Shown one piece after another: positions 7,998-15,722 of a DNA stretch of 64,000 nt. Every line of letters begins with the position of its first letter. Position 1 is the first letter of the stretch. The notes beneath the pieces are model-generated. The model was not told the origin of the DNA, ran no database searches, and saw nothing but the letters and a program-made list of their open reading frames with translations. The DNA is from Rhodococcus sp. P1Y (GTDB lineage: Bacteria > Actinomycetota > Actinomycetes > Mycobacteriales > Mycobacteriaceae): positions 4,216,001 to 4,280,000 of the forward strand of contig NZ_CP032762.1 of NCBI RefSeq assembly GCF_003641205.1, written 5' to 3'. Made by a program: the position numbers and the translations under genes.

Positions 7998-8672
7998 GTG
8001 GCGGGGACGATTTCGGCGACGGTTGCCGAACTCATGATCGAGTTGGCCGAGCTCGACAATCCCAGGTTCCGAGAGGTCAACTCCAAGCACGGTGACGACC
8101 ACGGCGTGAATCTCACCGCGCTACGCGCGATCGCGAAACGGCTGAAAGTTCAGCACGACCTCGCCCTGGAACTGTGGGCTACCGACGATTCGGCTGCTCG
8201 CCTGCTCGCGTTGCTCATCTGCCGTCCAAAGCGCTTCGAACGCGACGAGCTCGACCACATGCTCCGTGAGGCGCGTACGCCCAAAGTGCACGACTGGCTC
8301 GTCAACTACGCAGTGAAGAAGAATTCGCACTCCGAGGAACTTCGGGTGACCTGGATGGACGACGCCGACGCGGTAGTGGCCAGCGCTGGGTGGGCACTCA
8401 CGGCCGAACGCGTGGTCAAGAGACCTGACGAGCTCGACCTAGCCGCCCTTCTAGACATCATCGAAGCCGAGATGAAGGACGCTCCGGATCGTTTGCAGTG
8501 GGCCATGAATCACTGCCTTGCCCAGATCGGAATCGAACACGCGGACCATCGGCCGCGCGCACTCGAGATCGGTGAACGGTTGAGGGTTCTCGAGCACTAT
8601 CCGACTCCCCCCAACTGCACGTCACCGTTCGCACCCAGTTGGATAAACGAAATGGTGGCCCGCAGGTCCTGA
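7998..8672 (+). CDS. AlkD-like DNA alkylation repair family protein (HEAT-like repeats)
   Basis: This protein of about 224 residues consists almost entirely of helical repeats and matches the AlkD/COG4912 group: a region with VNLTALRAIAKRLK, then RLLALLICRPKRFERDELDH, VHDWLVNYAVKKN and CLAQIGIEH in the order expected. AlkD enzymes excise positively charged alkylated bases; whether this divergent member does is not shown, since the catalytic Asp/Trp pair cannot be placed with certainty (a candidate is DDADAVVASAGW). The GTG at 7998 is favoured over one at 7965 because GAGGAGG lies 5 bases upstream. Confidence 0.8.
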   Translation: MAGTISATVAELMIELAELDNPRFREVNSKHGDDHGVNLTALRAIAKRLKVQHDLALELWATDDSAARLLALLICRPKRFERDELDHMLREARTPKVHDWLVNYAVKKNSHSEELRVTWMDDADAVVASAGWALTAERVVKRPDELDLAALLDIIEAEMKDAPDRLQWAMNHCLAQIGIEHADHRPRALEIGERLRVLEHYPTPPNCTSPFAPSWINEMVARRS

Positions 8673-8750
8673 CCGCAGGACACGCGACGGTCACCGGAGG
8701 GGCTGACGAGACATTCGCCACTGGCGGTGCCATTTTCCTCTCGTCGTGCG

Positions 8751-8779
8751 TTGACGATACAAAAGGATAGTTTTCGATA
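8751..8779 (+). promoter_or_regulatory. candidate promoter for the small gene at 8799
   Basis: TTGACG (8751-8756) and TCGATA (8774-8779) are separated by 17 bases, just upstream of a 45-codon frame. A shifted -10 reading, GATAAC, would give a 19-base spacer. Confidence 0.4.
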
Positions 8780-8798
8780 ACCGACGGAAAGAAGCGCC

Positions 8799-8936
8799 AT
8801 GCCACCATGCACATCGAAGACGACCGAGAACGTCGGAATTCTCGCCAGATTCAAGAACCTGTTCAATCGATTCACCGACGGAGACGATCTCAACGCTCGC
8901 GCGATGGGTAATCGCGTGGACGACATCGTCCCATGA
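8799..8936 (+). CDS. possible 45-residue protein of unknown function
   Basis: ATG to TGA encodes 45 residues: a short tail, then ILARFKNLFNRFTDGDDLNA, a plausible amphipathic helix, then a short acidic end. It sits between a promoter-like TTGACG-N17-TCGATA and a perfect 12-bp hairpin that begins 6 bases after its stop, so the 334-base stretch 8673-9006 looks like a self-contained transcription unit. It may encode a small protein or a small RNA; the ribosome site (GGAAAG) is weak and no family is recognised. Confidence 0.35.
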   Translation: MPPCTSKTTENVGILARFKNLFNRFTDGDDLNARAMGNRVDDIVP

Positions 8937-8941
8937 AAGAT

Positions 8942-8973
8942 GTGGCTGCAGCCGTTCGAAAGGCTGCAGCCAC
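8942..8973. terminator. bidirectional hairpin terminator
   Basis: GTGGCTGCAGCC (8942-8953) is exactly complementary to 8962-8973 with an 8-base loop. It lies between the rightward small gene and the leftward ArsR gene. There is no long T-run on either side. Confidence 0.65.
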
Positions 8974-9006
8974 CTGCGTCTTCAGCGCCCTCGCAGTAGG
9001 ACTGGC

Positions 9007-9333
9007 TCACTCTCCGCCCAAGCGTCCGAGCAGATCCACCGCTGCCTTGGTGTACTCCCCTATCCATCGATCCGATATCCGCTTGATCGGCAAGGGCGCG
9101 AGCGCCAAGTGCCGCTCACGACCGACCTTCCGACCGGTGACGAGTTCTGCTCCCTCCAGCACTCGCAAATGCTGGAGGGCGGTTGTGCGATCGATGTCCG
9201 GCAGCTCGGCGCACAGCTCTCCGGTCGTTCTCGGCGACTCTTTCAAGAGATCGAGCATGCGACGACGGATCGGCGACGCGAGCGCCTTGAACACCCGATC
9301 ATCGTCTTCACCCTTGTGCTGGACTCCATTCAT
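9007..9333 (-). CDS. ArsR family regulator paired with SRPBCC gene
   Basis: This is a 108-residue winged-helix regulator: DDRVFKALASPIRRRMLDLL, then a GELCAEL helix, DIDRTTALQHLRVLEGAELV as recognition region, and a wing with GRKVGRERHLAL. The RISDRWI ending is typical of ArsR proteins next to SRPBCC genes. The start is ATG-AAT-GGA (MNGVQHKG); the frame upstream of it belongs to the opposite gene. Only 16 bases separate this start from the divergent SRPBCC start and a perfect palindrome covers both, so autoregulation and control of the partner are very likely. Confidence 0.9.
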   Translation of the reverse strand: MNGVQHKGEDDDRVFKALASPIRRRMLDLLKESPRTTGELCAELPDIDRTTALQHLRVLEGAELVTGRKVGRERHLALAPLPIKRISDRWIGEYTKAAVDLLGRLGGE

Positions 9334-9358
9334 GTTGTAAAAATACAACATGAATGGA
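9325..9358. promoter_or_regulatory. 34-bp palindromic operator containing both divergent start codons
   Basis: Arms of 15 bp (9325-9339 and 9344-9358, TCCATTCATGTTGTA and its complement) flank AAAA. Both genes therefore begin ATGAATGGA. The central TAAAAAT can serve as a -10 element a few bases ahead of the rightward ATG, implying leaderless transcripts. It is the obvious ArsR binding site. Confidence 0.75.
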
Positions 9359-9820
9359 AGTCTGACGGAACTGTCTTTCACCGTGTCGGGGCATATTTCA
9401 CGTCCGATCGGCGAGGTGTACGAGGCAGTGGCCGATCCGGAGCAGTTGTCGAAGTACTTCACCACTGGCGGTGCGCGAGGCCGACTCGAACCGGGAACCG
9501 AAGTGACGTGGGATTTCCACGACTTCCCAGGCGCGTTCCCCGTTCGGGTTGTTGCCGCCGATCCTCCGACTCGGATCGTCATCAGCTGGGATGGTGACGG
9601 CACCACATCCGAGGACGGCACCACCACAACCACTTTCGAGTTCGAGCCGGTCGACGACGGTGCTCGTACTCTCGTCACCATCAGGGAGTCCTCATGGAAG
9701 CCGACGTCGACCGGAGCGAAGAACGCATTCGGCAATTGCCAGGGGTGGACCGGCATGCTAGCAGCCCTCAAGGTGTGGGTGGAGCACGGAATCAACCTGC
9801 GTGAGGGCTTCTACAAGTAA
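9350..9820 (+). CDS. SRPBCC (AHSA1/START-like) domain protein
   Basis: This is a 156-residue single SRPBCC-fold protein: FTVSGHISRPIGEVYEAVAD opens the helix-grip fold, YFTTGGARGRLEPGTEVTWD and ADPPTRIVISW follow, and the C-terminal helix is NCQGWTGMLAALKVWVEHGI. Proteins of this AHSA1-like group bind small hydrophobic ligands and often accompany an ArsR regulator, as here. No catalytic function can be assigned. Its stop abuts the stop of the convergent reductase-like gene with no spacing. Confidence 0.88.
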   Translation: MNGSLTELSFTVSGHISRPIGEVYEAVADPEQLSKYFTTGGARGRLEPGTEVTWDFHDFPGAFPVRVVAADPPTRIVISWDGDGTTSEDGTTTTTFEFEPVDDGARTLVTIRESSWKPTSTGAKNAFGNCQGWTGMLAALKVWVEHGINLREGFYK

Positions 9821-10438
9821 CTACGCGCCCCGAACGTCGTCCATGTCACCGGTTGCGGGTATTCCCTCCTCCAACCCGTAACGCAGGAAGACCGTCCCCT
9901 TTCCTCCTGCCAGCGGGGGCTCGAGAAGCTTCAGGTTGCTGGGTACTGCACCCTCCCCGAAGACCTTCTTGCCCTCTCCCAACACGATGGGGTGCACCCA
10001 GAGATCGAGGCGGTCGAACAGCTTCTCGCGCAACAGAGTTTGTACCAGATCGAGGCTCCCCACCACCGTGACGTGGTCGTGTCGGTCACGGATTCCGCGT
10101 AAATCGCCGACCAGATCGGATCCGAGTTGTGTGGAACCCGCCCACGGCAGTTCAGGCGTGCCGCGAGAAGCCACATATTTAGGGATCGAGTTGAACAGGG
10201 TCGCGAACGTATCGTTCTGATTCGGCCAATAGGCAGCGAAGATGTCGTACGTCCGCCGACCGAGTAACAGAGCATCAGTATTCTCGCACGCAGCACCGAC
10301 CTGCGCTCCGGAGACCTCGTCGAGCAACGGTGCCTGCCATCCTCCGAACGCGAAGTTTTCCGGATCCTCGTCAGGACTTCCCGGCGATTGCCCGACGAGG
10401 TCGAGCGTAGTGAACAGTTCGATTTGAATGATGCCCAT
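9821..10438 (-). CDS. dihydrofolate reductase / RibD C-terminal family protein
   Basis: This is a 205-residue Rossmann-like protein of the RibD-C/DHFR-like family: MGIIQIELFTTLDLVGQSPG at the start, ALLLGRRTYDIFAAYWPNQN, then KYVASRG, the DHVTVVGSLDLVQTLL segment and HPIVLGEGKKVFGEG near the end. Such proteins are NADPH-dependent reductases of unknown physiological substrate, distinct from true FolA. AAGGGA lies ahead of the ATG. It sits 29 bases downstream of a hydrolase gene, probably in the same transcript. Confidence 0.88.
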   Translation of the reverse strand: MGIIQIELFTTLDLVGQSPGSPDEDPENFAFGGWQAPLLDEVSGAQVGAACENTDALLLGRRTYDIFAAYWPNQNDTFATLFNSIPKYVASRGTPELPWAGSTQLGSDLVGDLRGIRDRHDHVTVVGSLDLVQTLLREKLFDRLDLWVHPIVLGEGKKVFGEGAVPSNLKLLEPPLAGGKGTVFLRYGLEEGIPATGDMDDVRGA

Positions 10439-10467
10439 TGTTGATCCCTTGATAGAGGTAAACGCTT

Positions 10468-11334
10468 CTAGCCCAATACCGTTCGGAGTGTCGCGGCAAA
10501 CTCTGTCGGCTTGCCCATCTGGCCGAACTCTCCACCGAGAAATCCCGAATGGCCGCCTGGGAAGATCACCGGCTTCAGGCCGAGGAGTGCGGCAGCTTTA
10601 TGCGCTGCACGAGCGGCGATGTGGCCGTCATCGGGACCACCTGATTCTTCGCCGACGCCGATCACCACGCGTATGGGTGCTGCGCCGATCGCATCGACGT
10701 CCGGCACGAAATCGACGCCGCCGCCGCGCATGTTGGACATGAGTGGATCGTCCCGCGCACCGTCGTCCTCAGCCGGAAAACCGAACTGCGCCGGATCTCC
10801 TGCCGGCTGCGCGAGGAAGGCGTCGTCGATCGGGCCCATGTGCATCAGAAGCGCCATGAACTTGACCATCGCGGGCCCGAGGCCCTGCGAGTCGTACGTG
10901 GACACCATGTCCGTGCACACCGACACGATGTTCTCGCGGTCGTCGAGAGCTCCGCCGGCCGGAGGTTCGTGCGCGACCAGGGTCCGCACATCACCCGGGT
11001 AGCGAGCAACGAGGGCCAGTCCATTCACCGCTCCCCCGCTCGATGCGAAGATATCGACGGGCCCCGAACCCAATGCATTCAAGACGGCGTGAAGGTCCTC
11101 GGCATGGTCGTCGAACGAGACCGCGGCGGTGGGATCATCCCGTCGGCTGCGACCTGTGTTCCGCGGGTCGTACGTCACGACGACCCTGTCGGTGAAGTGC
11201 GACGTCAAGGTCCCGAACCCGGTCGCGTCCATGGGTGATCCGATGAGAACCAGCGGTATGACGCCTGGTTCGAGTTCGCCGAGAACGTCGTAGGTCAAGG
11301 TCGCGCCGGGAACCGACACTGTCTGAGTTTTCAT
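10468..11334 (-). CDS. alpha/beta hydrolase
   Basis: This is a 288-residue alpha/beta hydrolase. The nucleophile elbow is IFASSGGAVNG (Ser), the strand before it includes VVVTYDPRNTGRS as in many actinobacterial hydrolases, and the catalytic His is in FPGGHSGFLGGEFGQ. A late VVIGVGEESGGP strand would carry the acid. The sequence resembles putative esterases and proline-iminopeptidase-like hydrolases; substrate unknown. It heads a two-gene leftward unit with the DHFR-like protein and is divergent from a methyltransferase gene. Confidence 0.86.
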   Translation of the reverse strand: MKTQTVSVPGATLTYDVLGELEPGVIPLVLIGSPMDATGFGTLTSHFTDRVVVTYDPRNTGRSRRDDPTAAVSFDDHAEDLHAVLNALGSGPVDIFASSGGAVNGLALVARYPGDVRTLVAHEPPAGGALDDRENIVSVCTDMVSTYDSQGLGPAMVKFMALLMHMGPIDDAFLAQPAGDPAQFGFPAEDDGARDDPLMSNMRGGGVDFVPDVDAIGAAPIRVVIGVGEESGGPDDGHIAARAAHKAAALLGLKPVIFPGGHSGFLGGEFGQMGKPTEFAATLRTVLG

Positions 11335-11425
11335 AAACGAGTTGACTGTCGGTGAGGCGGAAACTCATCGTGACATTGGAGCATTTCTGGCTGTGGTTGA
11401 CTTGAAGTTCAACCAAAGGGGCCTT

Positions 11426-12556
11426 GTGCAGCAGCTTCACCGTGAGACCGTCGACTGGATCGAGAACGGGCGCGAACGCTCGGCGTTGTGGCGTTCGGAG
11501 AACAACGCGCCCGCTCCGAAGACCATCCACGTCATCGACGACACCATCAGCGCAGACGTCGCCTACAAGCGCGCGTCGCTCGGCGAACCACTTCTGTGGC
11601 GGGGCGACTTCAACAATGCACGCCAGCTACTGAAGGCGATGACCCGCAGGGCCGAGCCCAAGAAGCGTCGACCGTCGTCCTCGGCAGCAGAGGACTTCCA
11701 CCTTCACCGGCAGGACCAGGCACGGCGAGCTCGCACACTCGGCATGTTGCTCGTCGAACTCGATGCCGACTTCGGTCTCGATTACGGCCGAGCACCCGAT
11801 GTCCGACTTGCTGCCAGTGAGGTCTACGGGCCCAGCTCTACTGCTTCGTTGTTGTCGCTCCGGGAGTTGCTCAGCCTCATCGGTGCTCACGAGTGGCGAC
11901 GTAAAGGCATCCATATCCCCGCCCTCGACGCGTCGATCGAACCGCATTTCGGTGTCTTCTCGCCCCTACGTGGTGAGTACGTGCAGCTCGTGGCGGAAAC
12001 TCCCCTGCCCGCCGGAACGAAGACGGCGTTCGATATCGGCACGGGCACAGGCGTTCTGGCAGCAGTGTTGGCGAAACGCGGTGTCTCCCACATAGTCGCG
12101 ACCGACAAGGACCCACGAGCCGTAGCCTGCGCGACCGTCAACATCGATCGATTGGGGTACGCCGATCAGGTCGAGGTGCACTTGGTTGACATCTTCCCTT
12201 CCGGTAGGGCTTCGCTCGTCGTGTGCAATCCGCCGTGGATCCCGACCAAGCCGACGTCGGGCATCGAGCATGCCATCTACGACCCGGGTAGTCGGATGTT
12301 GCGAGCATTTCTGGATCGACTCCCCAAGCACCTCGAGCCCGGCGGCGAGGCGTGGTTGGTGATCTCGGACCTCGCCGAGCTTCTCGGGCTCGCTACCCGG
12401 GAAGACTTGCTGGCGGCGATCGAGCGTGCCGGTCTCGACGTGCTCGGCCGGACGGACACTTCGCCGACGCATCCCCGCGCTTCCGACGCCGATGATCTCT
12501 TCCACGCTGCCCGCTCGCGCGAGACGACGACGCTGTGGAGGTTGGGGGTGCGCTGA
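11426..12556 (+). CDS. class I SAM-dependent methyltransferase (HemK/RlmG-like, NPPW motif)
   Basis: This protein of about 376 residues carries a Rossmann methyltransferase domain in its C-terminal half: motif I FDIGTGTGVLAAVLAKRG, an acidic motif II ATDKDPRAVACA, and VVCNPPWIP, the NPPY-like motif of enzymes that methylate planar nitrogens (PrmC/HemK, RlmG, N6-adenine enzymes). The first 190 residues form a separate helical domain that may bind the substrate, probably RNA or protein. The GTG at 11426 is preferred because AAAGGGG sits just upstream; a TTG at 11342 would add 28 residues. Target unknown. Confidence 0.82.
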   Translation: MQQLHRETVDWIENGRERSALWRSENNAPAPKTIHVIDDTISADVAYKRASLGEPLLWRGDFNNARQLLKAMTRRAEPKKRRPSSSAAEDFHLHRQDQARRARTLGMLLVELDADFGLDYGRAPDVRLAASEVYGPSSTASLLSLRELLSLIGAHEWRRKGIHIPALDASIEPHFGVFSPLRGEYVQLVAETPLPAGTKTAFDIGTGTGVLAAVLAKRGVSHIVATDKDPRAVACATVNIDRLGYADQVEVHLVDIFPSGRASLVVCNPPWIPTKPTSGIEHAIYDPGSRMLRAFLDRLPKHLEPGGEAWLVISDLAELLGLATREDLLAAIERAGLDVLGRTDTSPTHPRASDADDLFHAARSRETTTLWRLGVR

Positions 12557-12580
12557 CCCTCTGCTCACAACGGTGTTGCG

Positions 12581-12610
12581 CGTTCACAACCAAGATTTCG
12601 GTTGTGAACG
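12581..12610. terminator. bidirectional hairpin between convergent genes
   Basis: CGTTCACAACC (12581-12591) and its exact complement (12600-12610) flank an 8-base loop in the 113-bp gap between the methyltransferase and the TetR gene, which face each other. The TTCACAAC half also appears at 13415, so a protein-binding role is possible. Confidence 0.55.
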
Positions 12611-12669
12611 GATGTTCATGTTGTACGCACGGGCGCTGATCCGCAGGTGCGACCGTAAGTCGCCATGAA

Positions 12670-13317
12670 TCAGACGAGGGTTACGTATCCGATGACCATG
12701 TCCGTCAGCATCTTCCGCAGACGTTCTCTGTTTTCGGGGGCGACGGGGTCGAACTGGAACAACCAATCGAAGGTGTACTGGTTGGAGACACGAAAGAAAC
12801 TGAAGCTGGTGATAGTGAAGTGAAGATCCACTGCGTCGACGGTGGCGTTGAATACCCCTGCTTCACGTCCGCGACGCAGTATGTCTGCCAGCAGGTCGAG
12901 CGCAGGGCCTGCCAATTCGCTCCGCTCCCCTGATTGCGCCAGGTGGAACGCCTTGAGCGTGTTTTCGCTCGCCATCAAACGTACGAAGTCCGGATTGCGC
13001 TCGTGGTAGTCGAAGGTCAGCTCGACCACTCGTCGAAGTGCATCCACGGGATCGAGTTCATCGACATGGACCCGCTGCTCTTCGGCTCGAATGCTCACGA
13101 TCGCATTTTCGAGGACCGATCTGTATAGACCTTGCTTGTCGCCGAAGTAGTAGTAGATCATCTTCTTCGTCGTCTTCGTCTGCAGCGCGATGTCGTCCAT
13201 CCTGGCACCGGCGAAGCCTTTGGCTGCAAACTCGGACATGGCCACGGTCAGGATGTTCCCACGGACGTCGCCGCCTCGTGCCCCGCGACGGCCACCTACC
13301 TCGGACGCTGTCGACAT
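12670..13317 (-). CDS. TetR family regulator
   Basis: This is a 215-residue repressor. The helix-turn-helix covers about residues 17-65: GNILTVAMSEFAAKGFAGAR, MDDIALQTKTTKKMIYYYFG and DKQGLYRSVLENA. The C-terminal part resembles the domain found in TetR proteins of catabolic loci (YHERNPDFVRLMASEN, then TFDWLFQFDP). It is divergent from the ABC transporter operon at 13.8 kb across a 481-base gap that contains GTTCAC half sites, so it may control that operon alongside the LacI-type protein at its other end. Ligand unknown. Confidence 0.88.
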   Translation of the reverse strand: MSTASEVGGRRGARGGDVRGNILTVAMSEFAAKGFAGARMDDIALQTKTTKKMIYYYFGDKQGLYRSVLENAIVSIRAEEQRVHVDELDPVDALRRVVELTFDYHERNPDFVRLMASENTLKAFHLAQSGERSELAGPALDLLADILRRGREAGVFNATVDAVDLHFTITSFSFFRVSNQYTFDWLFQFDPVAPENRERLRKMLTDMVIGYVTLV

Positions 13318-13798
13318 CGAATCGAACCCCTGACTTTCCCTAGGATCAGCAATTTACACCGAACAGTGAACCACGGCACCCGCGGGAAAGTTTCGACAAC
13401 CGCACCGACCCATGTGTTATTCACAACGCGTCGGTGGTCATTTTTCGCATAGGTCCATCCAACTCGGGCATCGAACCTGGTGAAGAGGCAAACGGCTCGA
13501 CCCGAACCAGACAGGGACTGGATTTCAGCTTGCGCAATCCCTGGACGTGTCGGCGATCACGTTGTACCGTTCGCCTAGTTCACCAAAGAGTGAAATGCTG
13601 TTCACGCAGACCAAGTACACCCCAACGACTCGATCCCGATCGCGCAATCGGGATCCGACGCTTCACCCCTGCGGCGCAGGCAGGTCGAAATGCCTCCGCG
13701 CGCCAGCACTCGTCGAGGACGCAACAATTCGGCGTGCAATCCAATTCCGTTCGCGCGCTGAAAAATAGACCTCACTCCCCACCGAAGGATGGATGGCC
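13318..13798. promoter_or_regulatory. 481-base regulatory gap upstream of the ABC/M24 operon
   Basis: I see no convincing gene here. It holds ACAGTGAAC near 13366, TTCACAAC near 13415, TTCAC-N6-GTGAA (13579-13594) followed by TGTTCAC (13599-13605), and a stem GATCCCGAT (13632-13640) with its complement at 13647-13655. The GTTCAC/GTGAAC half sites are candidates for TetR binding; the stem lies in the probable leader of the operon. No TPP or other known riboswitch core was recognised. Confidence 0.5.
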
Positions 13799-14653
13799 AT
13801 GACAGCATCTGAGATGCAGACAAGCCCCGTAGCCGCCACGCCGCCGGCAACGACAACACCGACAGAACGTCCTGCGCACCGCAAGCTGCTTCCGCGTCGC
13901 GACTCTCTCGTCACCGGCATCAAAGCAGTAGTCGGCATACTCGGACTGCTGGGCCTGTGGCAGCTGGCAGTCGTGGTCACCCGACCTCCCGAGTACATTC
14001 TGGTGGGCCCGATCGATGCCTTTGTCGAATTGTTCGCCCGCTTCGACTATTTCACGACGAATGCATGGGTCACAGTCGGCGAGGCCTTGGCTGGTTTCGT
14101 CGGCGGTACATTGCTCGGCATCGTTTTCGGAGGGCTACTCCACTACTCACCGACAATCAGAAGCTTTTTGTATCCCGCGTTGGTCGCGATCGACACGATT
14201 CCGAAGGTCGCGCTCGCTCCCCTGTTCATCGTGTGGTTCGGCTTCGGATTCGAGTCGAAAGCGTTCGTCGCCATGGCAATCGCGTTCTTCCCCTTGGTCA
14301 TCAACACGTTCGACGGCCTCAGCACCGTCCCACATGAACTCAAAGAACTTGCGCGAATCAACAGGGCTTCGACATGGAAGCGGCTGACAAAGATCGAATT
14401 CATCTACGCCTTGCCGTCGATCTTCTCGGGCGCCAAAATCTCGATCTCGCTCGCGGTCGGCGGCGCGGTCGTCGGCGAATTCATCGCCGGCTCGAAGGGG
14501 CTGGGCTACGTCATCATGCTCGCCAACAGTCAGGTGGACCTGGCAGCCATGTTCGCAGCGTTCTTCGTACTGGCAGCGATTGCGCTCGTACTGTTCTTCA
14601 TCGTCGATTTCACCGGCAAGAAGCTCATGCCATGGAAGTCCCACGCGAAATGA
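13799..14653 (+). CDS. ABC transporter permease (SsuC/TauC/ThiX-like)
   Basis: This is a 284-residue integral membrane permease of the nitrate/sulfonate/taurine and thiamine-precursor class. A polar N-terminus of about 35 residues precedes six likely helices, starting with VVGILGLLGLWQLAVVV. The ATPase-contact loop is HELKELARINRASTWKRLTK. The gene ends with FFIVDFTGKKLMPW. An AAGGA lies 9 bases before the chosen ATG; an ATG at 13793 is also possible. It is the first gene of the five-gene operon. Confidence 0.9.
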   Translation: MTASEMQTSPVAATPPATTTPTERPAHRKLLPRRDSLVTGIKAVVGILGLLGLWQLAVVVTRPPEYILVGPIDAFVELFARFDYFTTNAWVTVGEALAGFVGGTLLGIVFGGLLHYSPTIRSFLYPALVAIDTIPKVALAPLFIVWFGFGFESKAFVAMAIAFFPLVINTFDGLSTVPHELKELARINRASTWKRLTKIEFIYALPSIFSGAKISISLAVGGAVVGEFIAGSKGLGYVIMLANSQVDLAAMFAAFFVLAAIALVLFFIVDFTGKKLMPWKSHAK

Positions 14654-14674
14654 CCAACCACCTTGGAGACCACC

Positions 14675-15697
14675 ATGCGTAACATCCGAGCGCTGCCGAT
14701 CTTGATCACCGCGGCCGTTCTTTTGCCTCTGACGTCCTGTAGCACTACGGATTCCGAGAATTCGATGTCGGTCATGGTCGACGTCGGCTACCTGCCCAAA
14801 CATGCGCCGTTCTTCGCGGCCGTGGATCGCGGGTTCTTCGCCGAGGAAGGACTCGATGTCACCGTCATGCCTGGCTCCGGTTCGGGGAACACGGTCGCAG
14901 CAGTGGACACCGGCAAGGTCGACGCGGGGTGGGCCGATTTCGGTGTCACCGTACTCAACCAGGGCCGCGGCGCTCAGGTCACACAGGTCGATCTCCTGCA
15001 GGCTCGGTCAGCATACGCGGTAGTTGGACTGTCGGACGGCAACATTCACGGCTGGGAGGATCTCCCGGGCAAAACCATCGCCACCGAAGGTGCAGGCGCA
15101 ATGACCGCCATGTGGCCGTACGCGCTCAGCAAACTAGGGCTTAGGGCAGACGACGTCGACGTCATTCACGCGGCCAGCAGCGCCAAGATCCCGGGATTGG
15201 TCTCTGGCCAATGGGACGCCAATCTGGCCCTATCGGTCTCGGACGGCCCTGCGATCGACGCTCTCGGCAAGGTTCCTGTGGTGTTGAAGTGGTCTGACCT
15301 CGGCATCGACCTGTACGGAAACGGGATCATCTTCTCGAACGAGGAGTTGAAGAACAACCCGGACAGGGCAGTGAGGTTCAACAGAGCGATGCAGCGCGCC
15401 TACCTGTGGTCCTGTGAAAACCCGGAGGGTGCCGCCGATTCGTTCCACAAAGAAGTCCAAGGATACGAAACCAGCACCGTCGTACTGGCTCTCGACGAGC
15501 AATGCGCACTCAACAATCGCATCGGCGAAGAGTCGGCGCCATTCGGTCTCATGACCGACGAGGGCGTGCAGCAGATGATCGACGTCTCCCGCGAGTTCCT
15601 CGGACTCGACCCGAACTCGACGTTGACTCCCGCACAGGTCTACAGCAACGACTACATCGACCCACTGCCCACCACCGACGAGATCTCCGCACCATGA
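14675..15697 (+). CDS. NMT1/THI5- and TauA-like substrate-binding lipoprotein
   Basis: This is a 340-residue exported solute-binding protein. The signal peptide ends in the lipobox LPLTSC, so it should be anchored outside the membrane. The mature part has the class II binding fold of the SsuA/TauA/NMT1 group: VDVGYLPKHAPFFAAVDRGF, then EEGLDVTVMPGSGSGNTVAA and WADFGVTVLNQGRGA. These proteins deliver nitrogen- or sulfur-containing small molecules or pyrimidines. GGAG lies 7 bases before the ATG. The ligand is not deducible, though the M24, RidA and PhyH neighbours point to a nitrogenous compound (inference). Confidence 0.9.
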   Translation: MRNIRALPILITAAVLLPLTSCSTTDSENSMSVMVDVGYLPKHAPFFAAVDRGFFAEEGLDVTVMPGSGSGNTVAAVDTGKVDAGWADFGVTVLNQGRGAQVTQVDLLQARSAYAVVGLSDGNIHGWEDLPGKTIATEGAGAMTAMWPYALSKLGLRADDVDVIHAASSAKIPGLVSGQWDANLALSVSDGPAIDALGKVPVVLKWSDLGIDLYGNGIIFSNEELKNNPDRAVRFNRAMQRAYLWSCENPEGAADSFHKEVQGYETSTVVLALDEQCALNNRIGEESAPFGLMTDEGVQQMIDVSREFLGLDPNSTLTPAQVYSNDYIDPLPTTDEISAP

Positions 15698-15722
15698 CCG
15701 CCTATCTGACTGGGAGTACGCA

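Noticed and set aside
13600..13798. riboswitch in the ABC operon leader (TPP suspected from the NMT1-like binding protein)
   Set aside because: No TPP core sequences were found and the only structure is a 9-bp stem.
13434..13802. 122-codon frame in the gap upstream of the ABC operon
   Set aside because: The translation is Arg/Ser/Pro-rich without motifs, overlaps operator-like repeats and runs past the start of the permease gene.
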